From contig NZ_VDUW01000006.1 of the NCBI RefSeq assembly GCF_008039555.1, positions 124,001 to 188,000 on the forward strand: DNA of 64,000 bases, in the 5' to 3' direction. The DNA comes from Cerasibacillus terrae (GTDB lineage Bacteria > Bacillota > Bacilli > Bacillales > Amphibacillaceae). The notes under the pieces are model-generated. The model saw nothing but the letters and a program-made list of their open reading frames with translations, was not told the origin of the DNA and did no database searches. The stretch's first letter is position 1; every line of letters starts with the position of its first letter. Position numbers and translations under genes: made by a program. Of this stretch, positions 1-9,789 are shown one piece after another.

Positions 1-783
1 AACCATATAACCTGTATAAGAAGGATTTCTTAGAATTCTCCAGATTTTTTTGCTATTAAAGAATACACCGTTATAATTGTCTTCAGTTCCTTTTTTTCGA
101 TACTTTTTTAAATCATTTTCATTTAAGATATCAGCATATTGTTTGTCCGCTAATCGTACGATTTCACTTTGGCTCTTATCCTCTTCTAAATACCACTTAA
201 AAATGTTTCTAACCAAGTCAATTTCTTTTTTATCACCTAAACAATATTTTTTTCTCTTCTTACCGTCTATTTCAACTTCTTCTACTGAGAGTCCAATCGG
301 AATAGGGCCACCTATATAACAGCCCATATCAACAAGTTCATTCATATTGGCTGATACTTTTGTTCTGACTTCTTCGCGCATATTCTGATCAAAAATAGAC
401 TGAATTAAATCCATCATAGTATTACTATTCCAGTCAAGGAGGTTAAGCTCCTTACTATTATTTGCAAAGAATATCTTTATTCCTTTTTCCTGCAAATCTG
501 TAGTCATATTAATAAAATCCTTAACTACACGAGTATAGCGGCTACTATCGTAGCAGATTAGATACTTGATGTTGAATTTATCAATATCATTTAATAATTG
601 TTGGAAAGCAGGTCTATCTTCAAAGTTTTCACTTGAAACATCTTCATCGTAATAACCTTGATTAATAAGGGTAATAGATTTCTTATCAGCAAATTCTTTA
701 ATTGCATTATACTGTTGTTGTGGGCTTATTTTATTTCCTGTTTTATCTACACTTGTTCGTATATAAGCAGCCCCTAGTTTCAA
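1..783 (-). CDS. Large serine recombinase, partial (runs off window start)
   Basis: Site-specific DNA recombinase of the resolvase/invertase superfamily, missing its C-terminus at the window edge; 261 codons are visible. The start is TTG at 783, preceded by GAAAGGAGG. The N-terminus reads LGAAYIRTSVD with the expected catalytic serine in YIRTS. The YDSSRYTR stretch matches the conserved arginine-bearing segment of the catalytic domain. The Recombinase domain begins after about residue 150 and shows ILRNPSYTGYMV, typical of large serine integrases. Such proteins integrate phages, ICEs and SCC-like cassettes, so it probably marks one end of a mobile element that continues outside the window. 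No attachment site can be identified here. Confidence 0.9.
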   Translation of the reverse strand, partial: MKLGAAYIRTSVDKTGNKISPQQQYNAIKEFADKKSITLINQGYYDEDVSSENFEDRPAFQQLLNDIDKFNIKYLICYDSSRYTRVVKDFINMTTDLQEKGIKIFFANNSKELNLLDWNSNTMMDLIQSIFDQNMREEVRTKVSANMNELVDMGCYIGGPIPIGLSVEEVEIDGKKRKKYCLGDKKEIDLVRNIFKWYLEEDKSQSEIVRLADKQYADILNENDLKKYRKKGTEDNYNGVFFNSKKIWRILRNPSYTGYMV

Positions 784-1284
784 TTGATATCCTCCTTTCA
801 AACCGAATAATTCAGGTAAAAAACCTTCTGTATTAAGAGTTATAGCTACCGAAGGGTGTTTACATATGTATAAATATAAGTACGATTATAGGTCATTTAT
901 AGAATTACCCTTTTCTCTTATATACAGAATTATAACATAGACATACTATAGTCAATAATCAATTATACTACTATCCTCCTCCCTAATGAATTAACAAATC
1001 AGTATCCTGATTAGAAAGAGTGAGTTCATAAAAATGAAGAAAATGCAGAGGATGTTAAAATATAGCATGCTTTACTAAGGTATGAATCTAGACATAACCC
1101 TTGACTAAGAACGGTATATAGCCTAGTTAGGGTTTTGTTTAATCAACAAATATATTCAGCTTCCGTAACTATTCGAGTTTCTCAAAATGACAAGTTTTTT
1201 TACATATTCATTCATGTGCCCATAAAAGCGGAAATATTTTAACATCTACGTTAAAATTATAAAAAAATGTAGAGGTGAGCACAG
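784..1284. other. Non-coding gap with one hairpin
   Basis: AT-rich spacer between the divergent serine recombinase and the next + strand gene. No supported gene was seen, only ORFs under about 15 codons. A hairpin at 1096-1140 (AACCCT...AGGGTT followed by TTTTGTTT) looks like a + strand terminator without an intact upstream gene, which suggests that a gene has been lost here. Confidence 0.5.
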
Positions 1285-1800
1285 TTGGGGAAAATAATTG
1301 AATTTGCCTGGCATAAGATTGCTATGGTTGCAATTATGTATTACTATTCGTTATGTTTTACTACCTTATGTTTGCCTTTAATTTGGTGGCACTATAGATT
1401 ACAAATCACAAATTACTATATAATTTCTATTTCCACGTTACTTCTTGGTGCATTGATACTTAATACTATTCTCGCAAAGACATATCCTATAAAAGCAGAT
1501 GAACTAAATAAGGGTTTTCGAAAAAAAATGATTCTAAATATATTTGTAGGTAAATTTCCTTTAGACTTATTATTCTTTACTGTCATTTTAGTTTTAACTG
1601 ATAATGTAGTTCTAAGTTTGTATTTTTTGTTGTTTTTAATATCAGGCGCATATTTTTGGTTTTGTATTCTTCGGGGCTATATTTTAGCAAGAAAAAATCA
1701 TAAAGGTAGTGAAATTAATAATAGTATTCCTTTGAAAGGTAAAGTGCTAGTTTTTTGTATCCCTGTTTCTTTGTTACTAGGATATTTAATATTATTATAA
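1285..1800 (+). CDS. Small multi-pass membrane protein, unknown function
   Basis: 171 residues with four or five hydrophobic segments (roughly residues 12-35, 40-62, 85-105, 108-130 and 150-170), so an integral membrane protein. The family is not recognised. The start is TTG at 1285, five bases after AGAGGTGAG. It lies 43 bases upstream of a HTH regulator on the same strand and may be co-transcribed with it. A membrane protein next to an XRE regulator is common in mobile-element cargo, but nothing here gives a specific role. Confidence 0.6.
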   Translation: MGKIIEFAWHKIAMVAIMYYYSLCFTTLCLPLIWWHYRLQITNYYIISISTLLLGALILNTILAKTYPIKADELNKGFRKKMILNIFVGKFPLDLLFFTVILVLTDNVVLSLYFLLFLISGAYFWFCILRGYILARKNHKGSEINNSIPLKGKVLVFCIPVSLLLGYLILL

Positions 1801-1843
1801 GATTTTTGCTTAATCACATTGAGCAAATGAAAGGGGAATGATT

Positions 1844-2584
1844 GTGGAAAATAGCATGAAAATGAAGCCCAAAATATCAATAGGTGATAAACTTCAGCAT
1901 TTGCTAAGTATTAATGGTTTCGATACTAGTACTATTATTAGAGGAACCAATATTAATGAATCGACTTTTCAAGGTTACTTAAATAATGGAAAAAGTCCAA
2001 CATTAGAGGATATAGTAAAACTGGCAAGTTTTTTTAATACTTCAATAGAATACATGATAGGAACTTCAGATTTTCTTTTGGATACCTGGGACTACGATTT
2101 CATAGAAGAGTTTCTTCAATTCTCATCAAGAAAAATAAGAGAACATTTTGAGCATAGACAGAATATAAAAGTTCCTGATGGAGATGAAGTTGATACAATT
2201 TTATTTGGAATTTTAACTTATATTGCTCTATCAAGATCCGGGAGGTCATTTGAAGATCTGAGCGATGATGAAATAAGTATTAAGAGAGAATCCTTTGTAG
2301 AGATAATATCAATTTTACATTCATGTGTCACGATGAGCAATCAAGATTGTTTTGATATAAAAGAGTTGAAATCGTTAAATAGAAATATTACAGATTATTT
2401 GTTTGGTGATTTCAGTTTTGTTAATGAGAGAATACTAAATGGCTTAGAAGATAAATTAGGAAAATCGGATGTTAATAAAATCCTATTACTAAAGGATTAT
2501 ATTAATCAAAATATCAGACGTAGTGAGAGGGCTCTTAAGATAATAAATGACCTGTTTGAAAACGAATGGGAGTTAGGAAGGTGA
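1844..2584 (+). CDS. XRE-family HTH transcriptional regulator
   Basis: About 246 residues. The N-terminal 65 residues form a Cro/C1-type helix-turn-helix (IGDKLQHLLSINGF ... NESTFQGYLNNGKSPTLEDI ... LASFFNTSIEYMIG). The remaining 180 residues are a charged, probably helical domain not recognised as any named family. An ATG lies at 1838, but AAAGGGGA is correctly spaced only for the GTG at 1844, so I chose that start. It probably regulates itself or neighbouring element genes. The C-terminal domain could sense a ligand or be cleaved, but no protease motif is visible. Confidence 0.75.
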   Translation: MENSMKMKPKISIGDKLQHLLSINGFDTSTIIRGTNINESTFQGYLNNGKSPTLEDIVKLASFFNTSIEYMIGTSDFLLDTWDYDFIEEFLQFSSRKIREHFEHRQNIKVPDGDEVDTILFGILTYIALSRSGRSFEDLSDDEISIKRESFVEIISILHSCVTMSNQDCFDIKELKSLNRNITDYLFGDFSFVNERILNGLEDKLGKSDVNKILLLKDYINQNIRRSERALKIINDLFENEWELGR

Positions 2585-2638
2585 AAAAATATTACCTCAT
2601 CTTTTATCTTCATTAGAACCGAGCGATATTCTAATTTA

Positions 2639-2812
2639 ATGATTAACGTAAACGATAATGCAGTTAATGCTTTTATTCAAAATATTCGGAGAAAGTTATC
2701 TATATTAGAAAGACCTTTAATGACAGCTCGTGAAGATGGTAAAAGTTATATTTATTCAAACTTCAATCCAAAGTACGCTCAAATGGCTCTAACAATCCTT
2801 AGAACGCATTGA
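2639..2812 (+). pseudogene. Short ORF, probable gene remnant
   Basis: A 57-codon ORF. The reading frame stays open upstream of the ATG back to the end of the regulator gene. The neighbouring frame over 2600-2640 reads as plausible protein (PHLLSSLEPSDILI), so this may be the tail of a frameshifted small gene. No ribosome binding site precedes the ATG. A further 24-codon ORF (GTG at about 2860, after AAGGAGAGG) follows. Neither is recognised. Confidence 0.35.
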
Positions 2813-3076
2813 TAACTTTTGTGCGCTTTATACAACTAAGGAGAGGAAAGAGAAAATAGTGAAAACATCTGCACAACGCTTGGGGATTACCGATAATGTC
2901 TTTGATTTAAAAGATATAATTTATCTGAGATAGTTATCTCAAAAATATTCTGAAAAACTATTTTAAGGTAAATGGAAATTTTATGTTAAAATAGTTTTAA
3001 AGATTGTGAAATATTGTTCTTAAACTAACGGGCAGGATAGTGGAAGAAGCAAATTTTCTGAAGAAGGAGATTTAAT

Positions 3077-3484
3077 ATGGCAAAGCGATGGGGATTTACG
3101 TATCTATTTTGTAACGATTTGAAGAAAATGAAGTGGTTTTACTCAGATATACTACAGTTAAACCTCATATGGGATGATGAAGGTTCGATTGCATTTAAGA
3201 TTGGTGAACACCAATTAAGTATAGATTACAATGAAGATTTTAATCCACCATCAAATAAGTTTGCCATTCAACCAGGTTGGCAAGGAGGAACAGAACCTAG
3301 GATAGGTTGGTCTTTAGAGTGTGATAGAGAAGATTTTAATGACATTGTCCATTCCATATTAAGTAATCAAATACCAAGATATTTTATTGAGCCAAAATGG
3401 AAAGGGTATTGGAGTTTTCCTGTTTTAGATCCAATGAATCATACGATAGAAATTACTTGTACAGAAAAGGATCTTCACCTATAA
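3077..3484 (+). CDS. VOC-superfamily (glyoxalase/bleomycin-resistance-like) protein
   Basis: 135 residues with the vicinal-oxygen-chelate pattern. It opens with WGFTYLFCNDLKKMKWFYSDIL, the usual first beta strand and helix, then has a mid-protein EHQLSIDY strand and a final strand ending PVLDPMNHTIEI, with the conserved DP and terminal Glu. VOC proteins bind metals or small molecules and include glyoxalases, dioxygenases and drug-binding resistance proteins; the substrate cannot be told. ATG preceded by GAAGGAG. It is a single-gene unit ending at a bidirectional terminator shared with the helicase gene on the other strand. Confidence 0.8.
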   Translation: MAKRWGFTYLFCNDLKKMKWFYSDILQLNLIWDDEGSIAFKIGEHQLSIDYNEDFNPPSNKFAIQPGWQGGTEPRIGWSLECDREDFNDIVHSILSNQIPRYFIEPKWKGYWSFPVLDPMNHTIEITCTEKDLHL

Positions 3485-3571
3485 ATCTTTAAGTGAAACA
3501 AGCTGTTTAACTTATTTACATTTTTCATAAACGGGTGCTTTAGTTGAACAAGGGATAATAAATTTTATGTA

Positions 3572-3602
3572 AAAAAACGCTCCGAAAAGTCTGAGCGTTT
3601 TT
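3572..3602. terminator. Bidirectional rho-independent terminator
   Basis: Stem AAAAACGCTC / GAGCGTTTTT with a 10-base loop and T-runs on both strands. It serves the VOC gene (+) and the UvrD-like helicase gene (-). Confidence 0.85.
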
Positions 3603-3747
3603 GCTTGCTATTTATACTGTGAATTCGCTTGAGAAATGCTTGTTAAATAGTATGCGTTTAACACTCTTATTACTGTTTTTCTCCCCCGTATCTGAACCCG
3701 TTAGTATACATCATCCAATGCTTTTCTCAACTTACGTAATAGTGACT

Positions 3748-5715
3748 TCAAGTTTGAGATATAACGGCTTTATGTTCTTTGTCTTCTTGCATTTTAGGAG
3801 ATTCTACTATGTCCCAGCCCAAATCAATAAGTTCTCCTTCATGACCTTCTAATGCTTCCTCTCGTATTGCAACACACAATAAATGAGATGGACGTGACAT
3901 ACCTACATATGCGAGTTTTAACATTTTCTCTTGTATTTTCTTTGGCTTTTTATGATTTCTTTTTAAATAATCAATAATTTTGCTTTCATCAAATTCATAA
4001 CCGTAAGAAAATGTTTCTAAATATAATGTAGCCGTATGGGTTTCACCTTTGACACCATGAATTGTATCAATATTAATTAGTACATTTTCTCCATTGTCGG
4101 AAATATATTGGTAATTACTTTGTTTCTGAAAAATTTCTTCCTTTTTTAATTCGGCATTAGAACCATTAAAATCAGTATTGAAAAAACTAGAAAACATTTC
4201 TTCTGATACTGTCACATTAAAATGTGGTAGTAACTCATTACATAAAAAATCCCTAATGTCCGTTTCTATGTTAATACCTGAATGTATTTTTAATGTCCAT
4301 TCTGTTATTAATTTCTCAATACGAATAAATCCTTCTTGTGAGTTACGGTCGAGATAATCAATTAGACTTTTTTCTGTAAAGTAGCGAGATTCTATTTTTA
4401 TATTTAGATGTCGTAAAAAGTTTAAAAAGCATTTAATGAGTATTTCTCTATAGTCGTTTGCTGATATAGAGTTTAGATCATTTAAAAGACTTATATATTC
4501 GTGAAAAGTATTTGCTTTCTCAGAAGGAGACTTTTCTCTTTTTTTGAACGATGGATAGTAACTAGGAATTACTATTTTTTCACTATCACTGTTAAATGTA
4601 ACTCTGCCTATGGCTTTAAATGTTCTATTACCCTCTTGTGTTAGTTCGTTTTTAACAATTAATTCTCCAAAGATGGGAAGAACACCATTAATATTTTCCT
4701 TATTGAATTTTATAATAGTAGGTCTTAATTCACGAATGGTTTCATTGCCTTTTAAATCTTGTGGGCTAACACACATGGTTTTAATTGAATTTGCGATTGA
4801 CTGTGAAAATCTTAAACTATTGTCCAATGAGAGGTGCTCTTCTTGTATAAAGTTTTCCGCTTCATTTGAACTATTACCCTCATATATTGCTTGATTGCGA
4901 TCACCATAGTATTGGGTAACAACCTTGTCGGTATCAAACAGACTCTGAATAATTAATTGTTGATCATATGATGTGTCTTGCATTTCATCGATAAACAAAT
5001 ACTTAAATCTAGCAGAGAATAATCTTTTAATCTCAGGAAATGTTTTAATATATTCTTGTGCTATAGCTAATGCCTCTTGGAATGTTAAAATGCCCCCATG
5101 AAGTAATCTTTTTTTAAGCGAGGATAGAATTTTATATGTATCAGTTTCCTTTCTATATATCTGCTCTAATGGCGTACTACCCCACATTATAACTAAGTTA
5201 TCTTCATGATAGTCCAAGCGTAATTGAGTATGTACAGGGGAGTACGCAGCTCTCTTAATAATATTAACTCTGTATCTTTTATTAACTTTATTAAATTCTT
5301 TATAAAATTCATTTTTGTAATACTCATTGTCAATGATATGTATATCTTTTTTAAAAAAGTATTGATAAGCAGGGATTGCTAAATACCTATTTACAAAAGA
5401 TTGTATAGTTGAGAAATTATTTGGGTAATTAAATAACCTGGAATTAAGATTACCTATTTTATCTTTTATTTCATCAATTGCAACGTTAGTATGTGTGAGA
5501 ACACAAATCCCCTTATTATTTTTTAATGGTAATTTTCTTTCTAATATTAATAGTTTTGCTAAAAGGGTAGTTGTCTTACCACTTCCGGGACATGCTAAAA
5601 TATCTTTTGATGTTAAACATTTAATAACTTGTCTTCTTTGTTCATCAAAACTTGAACCATGCGGAAGAAGTACTTCTTCGGCCCATTTAATATCTTCATC
5701 AGTTATATTATGCAT
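3748..5715 (-). CDS. UvrD/PcrA-like SF1 helicase, GajB-like component
   Basis: 655 residues. Q-motif-like FDEQRRQV (23-30), Walker A ACPGSGKTT (41-49), motif Ia THTNVAIDEI (about 74-83), Walker B FIDEMQD (241-247), and late motifs IHGVKGETH and AYVGMSRP near residues 555 and 610. This is a complete SF1A helicase core. Its ATG overlaps the stop of the OLD-family nuclease gene (TAATG at 5717-5713), so the two are translationally coupled. An OLD-type nuclease followed by a UvrD-like helicase is the Gabija layout, in which GajB works with the GajA nuclease against phage DNA. At 655 aa it is longer than the roughly 500 aa I recall for described GajB, so this could be a divergent subtype or another OLD-helicase pair. 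Confidence 0.85.
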   Translation of the reverse strand: MHNITDEDIKWAEEVLLPHGSSFDEQRRQVIKCLTSKDILACPGSGKTTTLLAKLLILERKLPLKNNKGICVLTHTNVAIDEIKDKIGNLNSRLFNYPNNFSTIQSFVNRYLAIPAYQYFFKKDIHIIDNEYYKNEFYKEFNKVNKRYRVNIIKRAAYSPVHTQLRLDYHEDNLVIMWGSTPLEQIYRKETDTYKILSSLKKRLLHGGILTFQEALAIAQEYIKTFPEIKRLFSARFKYLFIDEMQDTSYDQQLIIQSLFDTDKVVTQYYGDRNQAIYEGNSSNEAENFIQEEHLSLDNSLRFSQSIANSIKTMCVSPQDLKGNETIRELRPTIIKFNKENINGVLPIFGELIVKNELTQEGNRTFKAIGRVTFNSDSEKIVIPSYYPSFKKREKSPSEKANTFHEYISLLNDLNSISANDYREILIKCFLNFLRHLNIKIESRYFTEKSLIDYLDRNSQEGFIRIEKLITEWTLKIHSGINIETDIRDFLCNELLPHFNVTVSEEMFSSFFNTDFNGSNAELKKEEIFQKQSNYQYISDNGENVLINIDTIHGVKGETHTATLYLETFSYGYEFDESKIIDYLKRNHKKPKKIQEKMLKLAYVGMSRPSHLLCVAIREEALEGHEGELIDLGWDIVESPKMQEDKEHKAVISQT

Positions 5716-7625
5716 TATTCAGTCACCTCACTAATTCCTGCAGCATATTTAATTGCGTTAATGATATATTCTAACATCGGATCAGAGAGTATTTGTGTTT
5801 TAATGGAATCGGGGTTATCTTTAAATTTCTCCAGTAAAATATCGGAAAGACACTGTGCAATTATTGCTTTAGAAACTTTATCATTTTTCTTTGTTACGAT
5901 ATTTTCATAAATTTCATATGCAATACGTTCGGTTGAATAGTTTTTGATTCTGCAGCTTTGGATATATTTAGTTATATCTTCTTCAACTTGTTCCTTTTTA
6001 TTAACAGTAAGCCCTATAGTATCGCTGTTCTGAATTTTTTTTGCCCATAGTACCGCTTTAAGTAAGTCCTCTTGAAAAGAACTCCTTGCAAAGTCATGTT
6101 CTAATGTCCATATTGGAGAAATGAATGCTTTTACATTTTGTGAATTTAATCTGGTTGTTATCAAATTCCTTTTTTCTTCAATTTGTCCTGGGGAAGGGCT
6201 AATTAAATTATCTTTTTCATCGATGAGTGGTTTAACATCCAAATCTGTCACACAAGAAACCGGAATGTTTATTGTTCCATGTTCGGGGTTAGCTCTAATG
6301 AAGATTCGTGAATACCGCAGAAATGCCGTACTTCCAACGTTAAGAACGGTTATACCATTTTTAGATAAAGGGATCCCTATTATTTTTGCGATTGTTGGAA
6401 TTAATATATTCTCTGCATCACCTTCAACCATAATAACTCCCTGTGCAAAAAATAAATCTGCTTTTGTAGAATCTAAGAACCTTTCTAAGAACAAATAATC
6501 TCCTTTCAAAAGTCTAGTTTGATTGGGATTAAGAGAGAATACTTTATCATCTTGACATATAAACATAGTTTCTAATGGTATTTTTGAAGCTAATGATGTA
6601 CTATGCGTAGTGAGTATTATTTGTATGTCACTCTCATCTGAGCGTTTTTGAAGGAATTCAATTAACCTCATTTGTGCTTGGGTATGTAAATGTGCCTCAA
6701 TTTCCTCTATGAGTGCCAATTTTAGTCCTTCATATTCTTTTTGTTGAAGAGATAGTAATTCTGTCGCAATAAATAGTATGTTGTGTGAACCTAAGCCAGG
6801 TTTTGTATCTTCAAGATTTAACTGTAGCCGTTCTAAAATGCTTTTTAACTTAATATCAGAAATATTGAAGCGCGATTTTAAAATATTTCTATTACTAGAG
6901 AAGTTTTCGAGATACTCATTAATATCCTTTAGTATTTGTGCACCAGTGTTTTCTTTAGTAAAGTCATCTTTAACAGTTTCATCTTCTGTCTCTTCCTTTT
7001 CTTTCTCAATAAAATAGTCCATTATCCTAGCATTAGCATCTTGAATAGCATTCACCAATTCATGTTCTTCTTCATTTTCAAATGCTGAATGATTTATAAG
7101 TACCTGCGAAAGTCTTGAGTTTCTTCTAGATGTCATTTCAATTTCTGCATCTCTAAGTGGTTTGAGATAGGTGGTTTTTAATAGATTTCTAGCTTCACCG
7201 TTTAAATACTTACCTGTATTAGTTCCTCCAGCTGTTACATCGTAGTATATTTTCTTATTCTTTCTTTTAGCAGAAAAAATAACTTTTAGACTGTATGTTG
7301 TTGTTTCTTCATCTTTTTCAATTTTTAGCCACTCTAAAAAGTTTTTTGCTTCGTCAACTGAAAAACCTTTGAATACACAAATAATCTCAATTTCAGTTGC
7401 TCTTTCTTCCTCCCTTGCTCCCTTTGTCAAATGGAAGTCTTCTGTATCAAGTCTGACATAGTCATTATTATGTGTAGAAAGGGCAAATTTAATGGCATCA
7501 ACAATTGTACTCTTTCCTGAATCATTCTCCCCAACAAGTACATTTAAGTGTTGATTAAATTTTAAGTTTAGTCCAGGATTTCCGTATTTACGAAAGTTTT
7601 TGATATAAAGTTCTGACAAATACAT
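5715..7625 (-). CDS. OLD-family ATPase-TOPRIM endonuclease, GajA-like component
   Basis: About 636 residues. The ABC-type ATPase has Walker A GENDSGKST (32-40), signature-like GLGSHN (277-282), Walker B LALIEEIEAHL (303-313) and the H-loop TTHS (339-342). A C-terminal TOPRIM domain follows with MVEGDAE (399-405) and DLDVKP (461-466), the acidic metal-binding motifs of OLD nucleases. A longer reading frame starts at 7664, but GGGGAGTG precedes the ATG at 7625 and the conserved N-terminus (LYIKNFRKYG) begins there. It overlaps the downstream helicase gene by one base. In Gabija, GajA is a sequence-specific nickase restrained by nucleotides. The pairing supports that role; activity is inferred. 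Confidence 0.85.
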   Translation of the reverse strand: MYLSELYIKNFRKYGNPGLNLKFNQHLNVLVGENDSGKSTIVDAIKFALSTHNNDYVRLDTEDFHLTKGAREEERATEIEIICVFKGFSVDEAKNFLEWLKIEKDEETTTYSLKVIFSAKRKNKKIYYDVTAGGTNTGKYLNGEARNLLKTTYLKPLRDAEIEMTSRRNSRLSQVLINHSAFENEEEHELVNAIQDANARIMDYFIEKEKEETEDETVKDDFTKENTGAQILKDINEYLENFSSNRNILKSRFNISDIKLKSILERLQLNLEDTKPGLGSHNILFIATELLSLQQKEYEGLKLALIEEIEAHLHTQAQMRLIEFLQKRSDESDIQIILTTHSTSLASKIPLETMFICQDDKVFSLNPNQTRLLKGDYLFLERFLDSTKADLFFAQGVIMVEGDAENILIPTIAKIIGIPLSKNGITVLNVGSTAFLRYSRIFIRANPEHGTINIPVSCVTDLDVKPLIDEKDNLISPSPGQIEEKRNLITTRLNSQNVKAFISPIWTLEHDFARSSFQEDLLKAVLWAKKIQNSDTIGLTVNKKEQVEEDITKYIQSCRIKNYSTERIAYEIYENIVTKKNDKVSKAIIAQCLSDILLEKFKDNPDSIKTQILSDPMLEYIINAIKYAAGISEVTE

Positions 7626-7837
7626 TTGATCGATCACTCCCCGATGAGATAATATTAACTTCATAATTATTTGCTTAACCGTTTATTAATCTTTCAAAAA
7701 TATTATTATGTTATTGACAGAATATCACAATCTAAAAATTATTACATAAATTGTTGAGAATTCATTGAATGATGATCCCAATGAGTGATAAATAAAATAA
7801 TTGGATTATGGTTTAATGAAGGCAGTCCATCAAAAAA

Positions 7838-7877
7838 ATAAAACTGCCCTCAGTTTATAGAGGCAGTTTTATTTTTA
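7838..7877. terminator. Bidirectional terminator
   Basis: Stem ATAAAACTGCC / GGCAGTTTTAT flanked by A- and T-runs. It follows the minus-strand 429-aa gene and separates it from the Gabija-like operon, so the two are probably transcribed separately. Confidence 0.85.
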
Positions 7878-7892
7878 ATTCAAGACGTGACA

Positions 7893-9182
7893 TTAAATAA
7901 TTGGTAAGTCACTGTAAAGCAAGTCGTCCAGGACGTTAGGTTGTTTAATTCTATTGATTAAATAGTTTAGATTTATATCTACTTTTGAAGACTTTTCTAT
8001 GGTTTTAATCAGTTGTACACAATCTTCTATAAATTTATCCCAAGTAAAATTTTTTAGATCTTTGAAATCAAGCAATATGTATAATATAAGCGAAGTATAT
8101 GAATCAAAATATAAAAATTCATTTTTTCCCTTTCTATATTTATAGCATTCCTCCTGATAATTCCACTCTACTATACATTCAATCATTTTATTTCCATTGC
8201 TAACTTTAAAATTAAATCTATGATTATAATTACAAGTATATTTTCTAGTTATAAACGGTTCTTTAAAGTTACCTTTTATAGTTCCAATAACTAATGCTTC
8301 AACTTCTGGAACTGTTATGTTGTTAAGAAAATCGTAATATGCGAATTCTGTATAAAGATAATCGGTATCGATATGCATATTCAATAAATTCTTATCAGAT
8401 ACTTCAATATCTAAATTAAAATAATTAATAACATCCGCAATTCTGACAGCAGGATTTACTTGATAAGTATCAGTATTCTGGTCGAACCTATTCTTTCTAT
8501 TTTCTGGATTTAGTAATTGTACCTCGGTTTCTGAAGTGATAATATCTTTATCAGTATCCGAAGTAGTCTTATAATAGTATCGTTGGAAATTCCTTATTTC
8601 CTCACAAAACTGTGTGTAAAAATCGTATTCTGTAATTGTCAAAGACTCTTCTAATAGAAACATTATCAAATCGTAGAAATATGTATATCCGTATTTGGCA
8701 TTATTAAAAATGATATAAATTCCTTTTTTGCTATCACTCCATTTAAACGAATAAGAGAATTCATGAGTGTCATTATATATGTGAAAATCATATGAGTGAG
8801 ATAAACTCTCTAGAGTTTTTTCATTTAGCACAGTGGAAATGTCGTTATTTTCTTCAGATCTTAAATAGTCTTTGAAACTGATTCCACTGTTAAAAGGGGA
8901 CTCATCGTATAAATAATAGAGGTCTAGCAATTTGAGAATATTCAAGATAACGTTTTCTACATTTTTGTCACCCCTTCTAATATTTTCTTTAGTAAGGGTA
9001 AAATGTGGAGATATGAAGTCATTTGGGAAACTGTTTCCTATACTTCTGTACATCCAATTTTCATCTAACCAAAATAGAATTTCCCCGTTCTGAACTTCCG
9101 TAAGAAGTTGCCTTAATTCCTTAACCCTATTCAAAGTCACCATCCATTTGTTCTTGCATAATTTTTCTTCATGATTTGTCAT
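7893..9182 (-). CDS. Hypothetical protein, 429 aa, in defence-like region
   Basis: A long, clearly coding ORF rich in Tyr, Asn, Asp and Phe, with no signal peptide, membrane segment or motif I recognise; no family can be named. Three in-frame starts cluster at 9191, 9188 and 9182. AAAGGAGG lies nine bases before the ATG at 9182, which I chose. It lies upstream of the OLD/helicase pair on the same strand but has its own terminator, so it may be independent cargo. Size, solubility and location fit a phage-defence or element-specific protein; that is inference from context only. Confidence 0.6.
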   Translation of the reverse strand: MTNHEEKLCKNKWMVTLNRVKELRQLLTEVQNGEILFWLDENWMYRSIGNSFPNDFISPHFTLTKENIRRGDKNVENVILNILKLLDLYYLYDESPFNSGISFKDYLRSEENNDISTVLNEKTLESLSHSYDFHIYNDTHEFSYSFKWSDSKKGIYIIFNNAKYGYTYFYDLIMFLLEESLTITEYDFYTQFCEEIRNFQRYYYKTTSDTDKDIITSETEVQLLNPENRKNRFDQNTDTYQVNPAVRIADVINYFNLDIEVSDKNLLNMHIDTDYLYTEFAYYDFLNNITVPEVEALVIGTIKGNFKEPFITRKYTCNYNHRFNFKVSNGNKMIECIVEWNYQEECYKYRKGKNEFLYFDSYTSLILYILLDFKDLKNFTWDKFIEDCVQLIKTIEKSSKVDINLNYLINRIKQPNVLDDLLYSDLPII

Positions 9183-9393
9183 AATCATCAACCTCCTTTA
9201 AGTATGTGGTAGGCTGATTATAATTTGTATTGTGATTGATTTTTATGATTGTTATGGTAATGCCCTACAATCTATTTATAAAACAAAAAAATAATATAAT
9301 CAAATCTATAGAGTACTAATTTTTAACGATTGTAATGGAATCATTTAGCTCAACTATATAATCATACGATCCATTATATAAATTTGATTTAAA

Positions 9394-9581
9394 AGGCAAT
9401 TTACCCCCAAATTTTAGGGTGTTTTAAAGAGTTGTCCACCCCAGCATGGAAATATTATCATGAAAAACTTCTTACGAAAGAGGGAGTGGATTTGAACAGA
9501 AGAATTGAAGCAGGAACTGTCTATTCTGAAGAAAAATTGAATATGAAAAAATGTGACCAATTAATCTCAGCTTTAAAATGA
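9394..9581 (+). pseudogene. Possible C-terminal gene fragment
   Basis: The 607-base gap 9183-9789 has no complete gene. One frame is open for about 62 codons with protein-like composition (ILGCFKELSTPAWKYYHEKL then LTKEGVDLNRRIEAGTVYSE) and ends at TGA 9581. It begins just after a stop with no start codon, so it looks like the tail of a lost gene. An internal TTG at 9492, after AAAGAGGGAG, could start a 29-residue peptide. Not recognised. Confidence 0.3.
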
Positions 9582-9789
9582 AGAGTTTCTTTAAAGAAAG
9601 TAATAATGTAGTAATGTTAGTGAGAGAAGTCTAGAAGGCTGACAGAGGGAGGTTTAAAAAGTCGCTTGCTAGGTTTTATATTCTGTAGTTCTACAATACT
9701 TGCAAAAGAATGGATAAAAAACAAGGGATGATACTTGTTATAGATAAGTTAATAGTGTATATAATTTTACTCAAGAAAGGAAGATTTTA

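Noticed and set aside
3601..3852. Short + strand ORF of 83 aa
   Set aside because: It starts on a terminator, has no ribosome binding site and overlaps the end of the helicase gene on the other strand.
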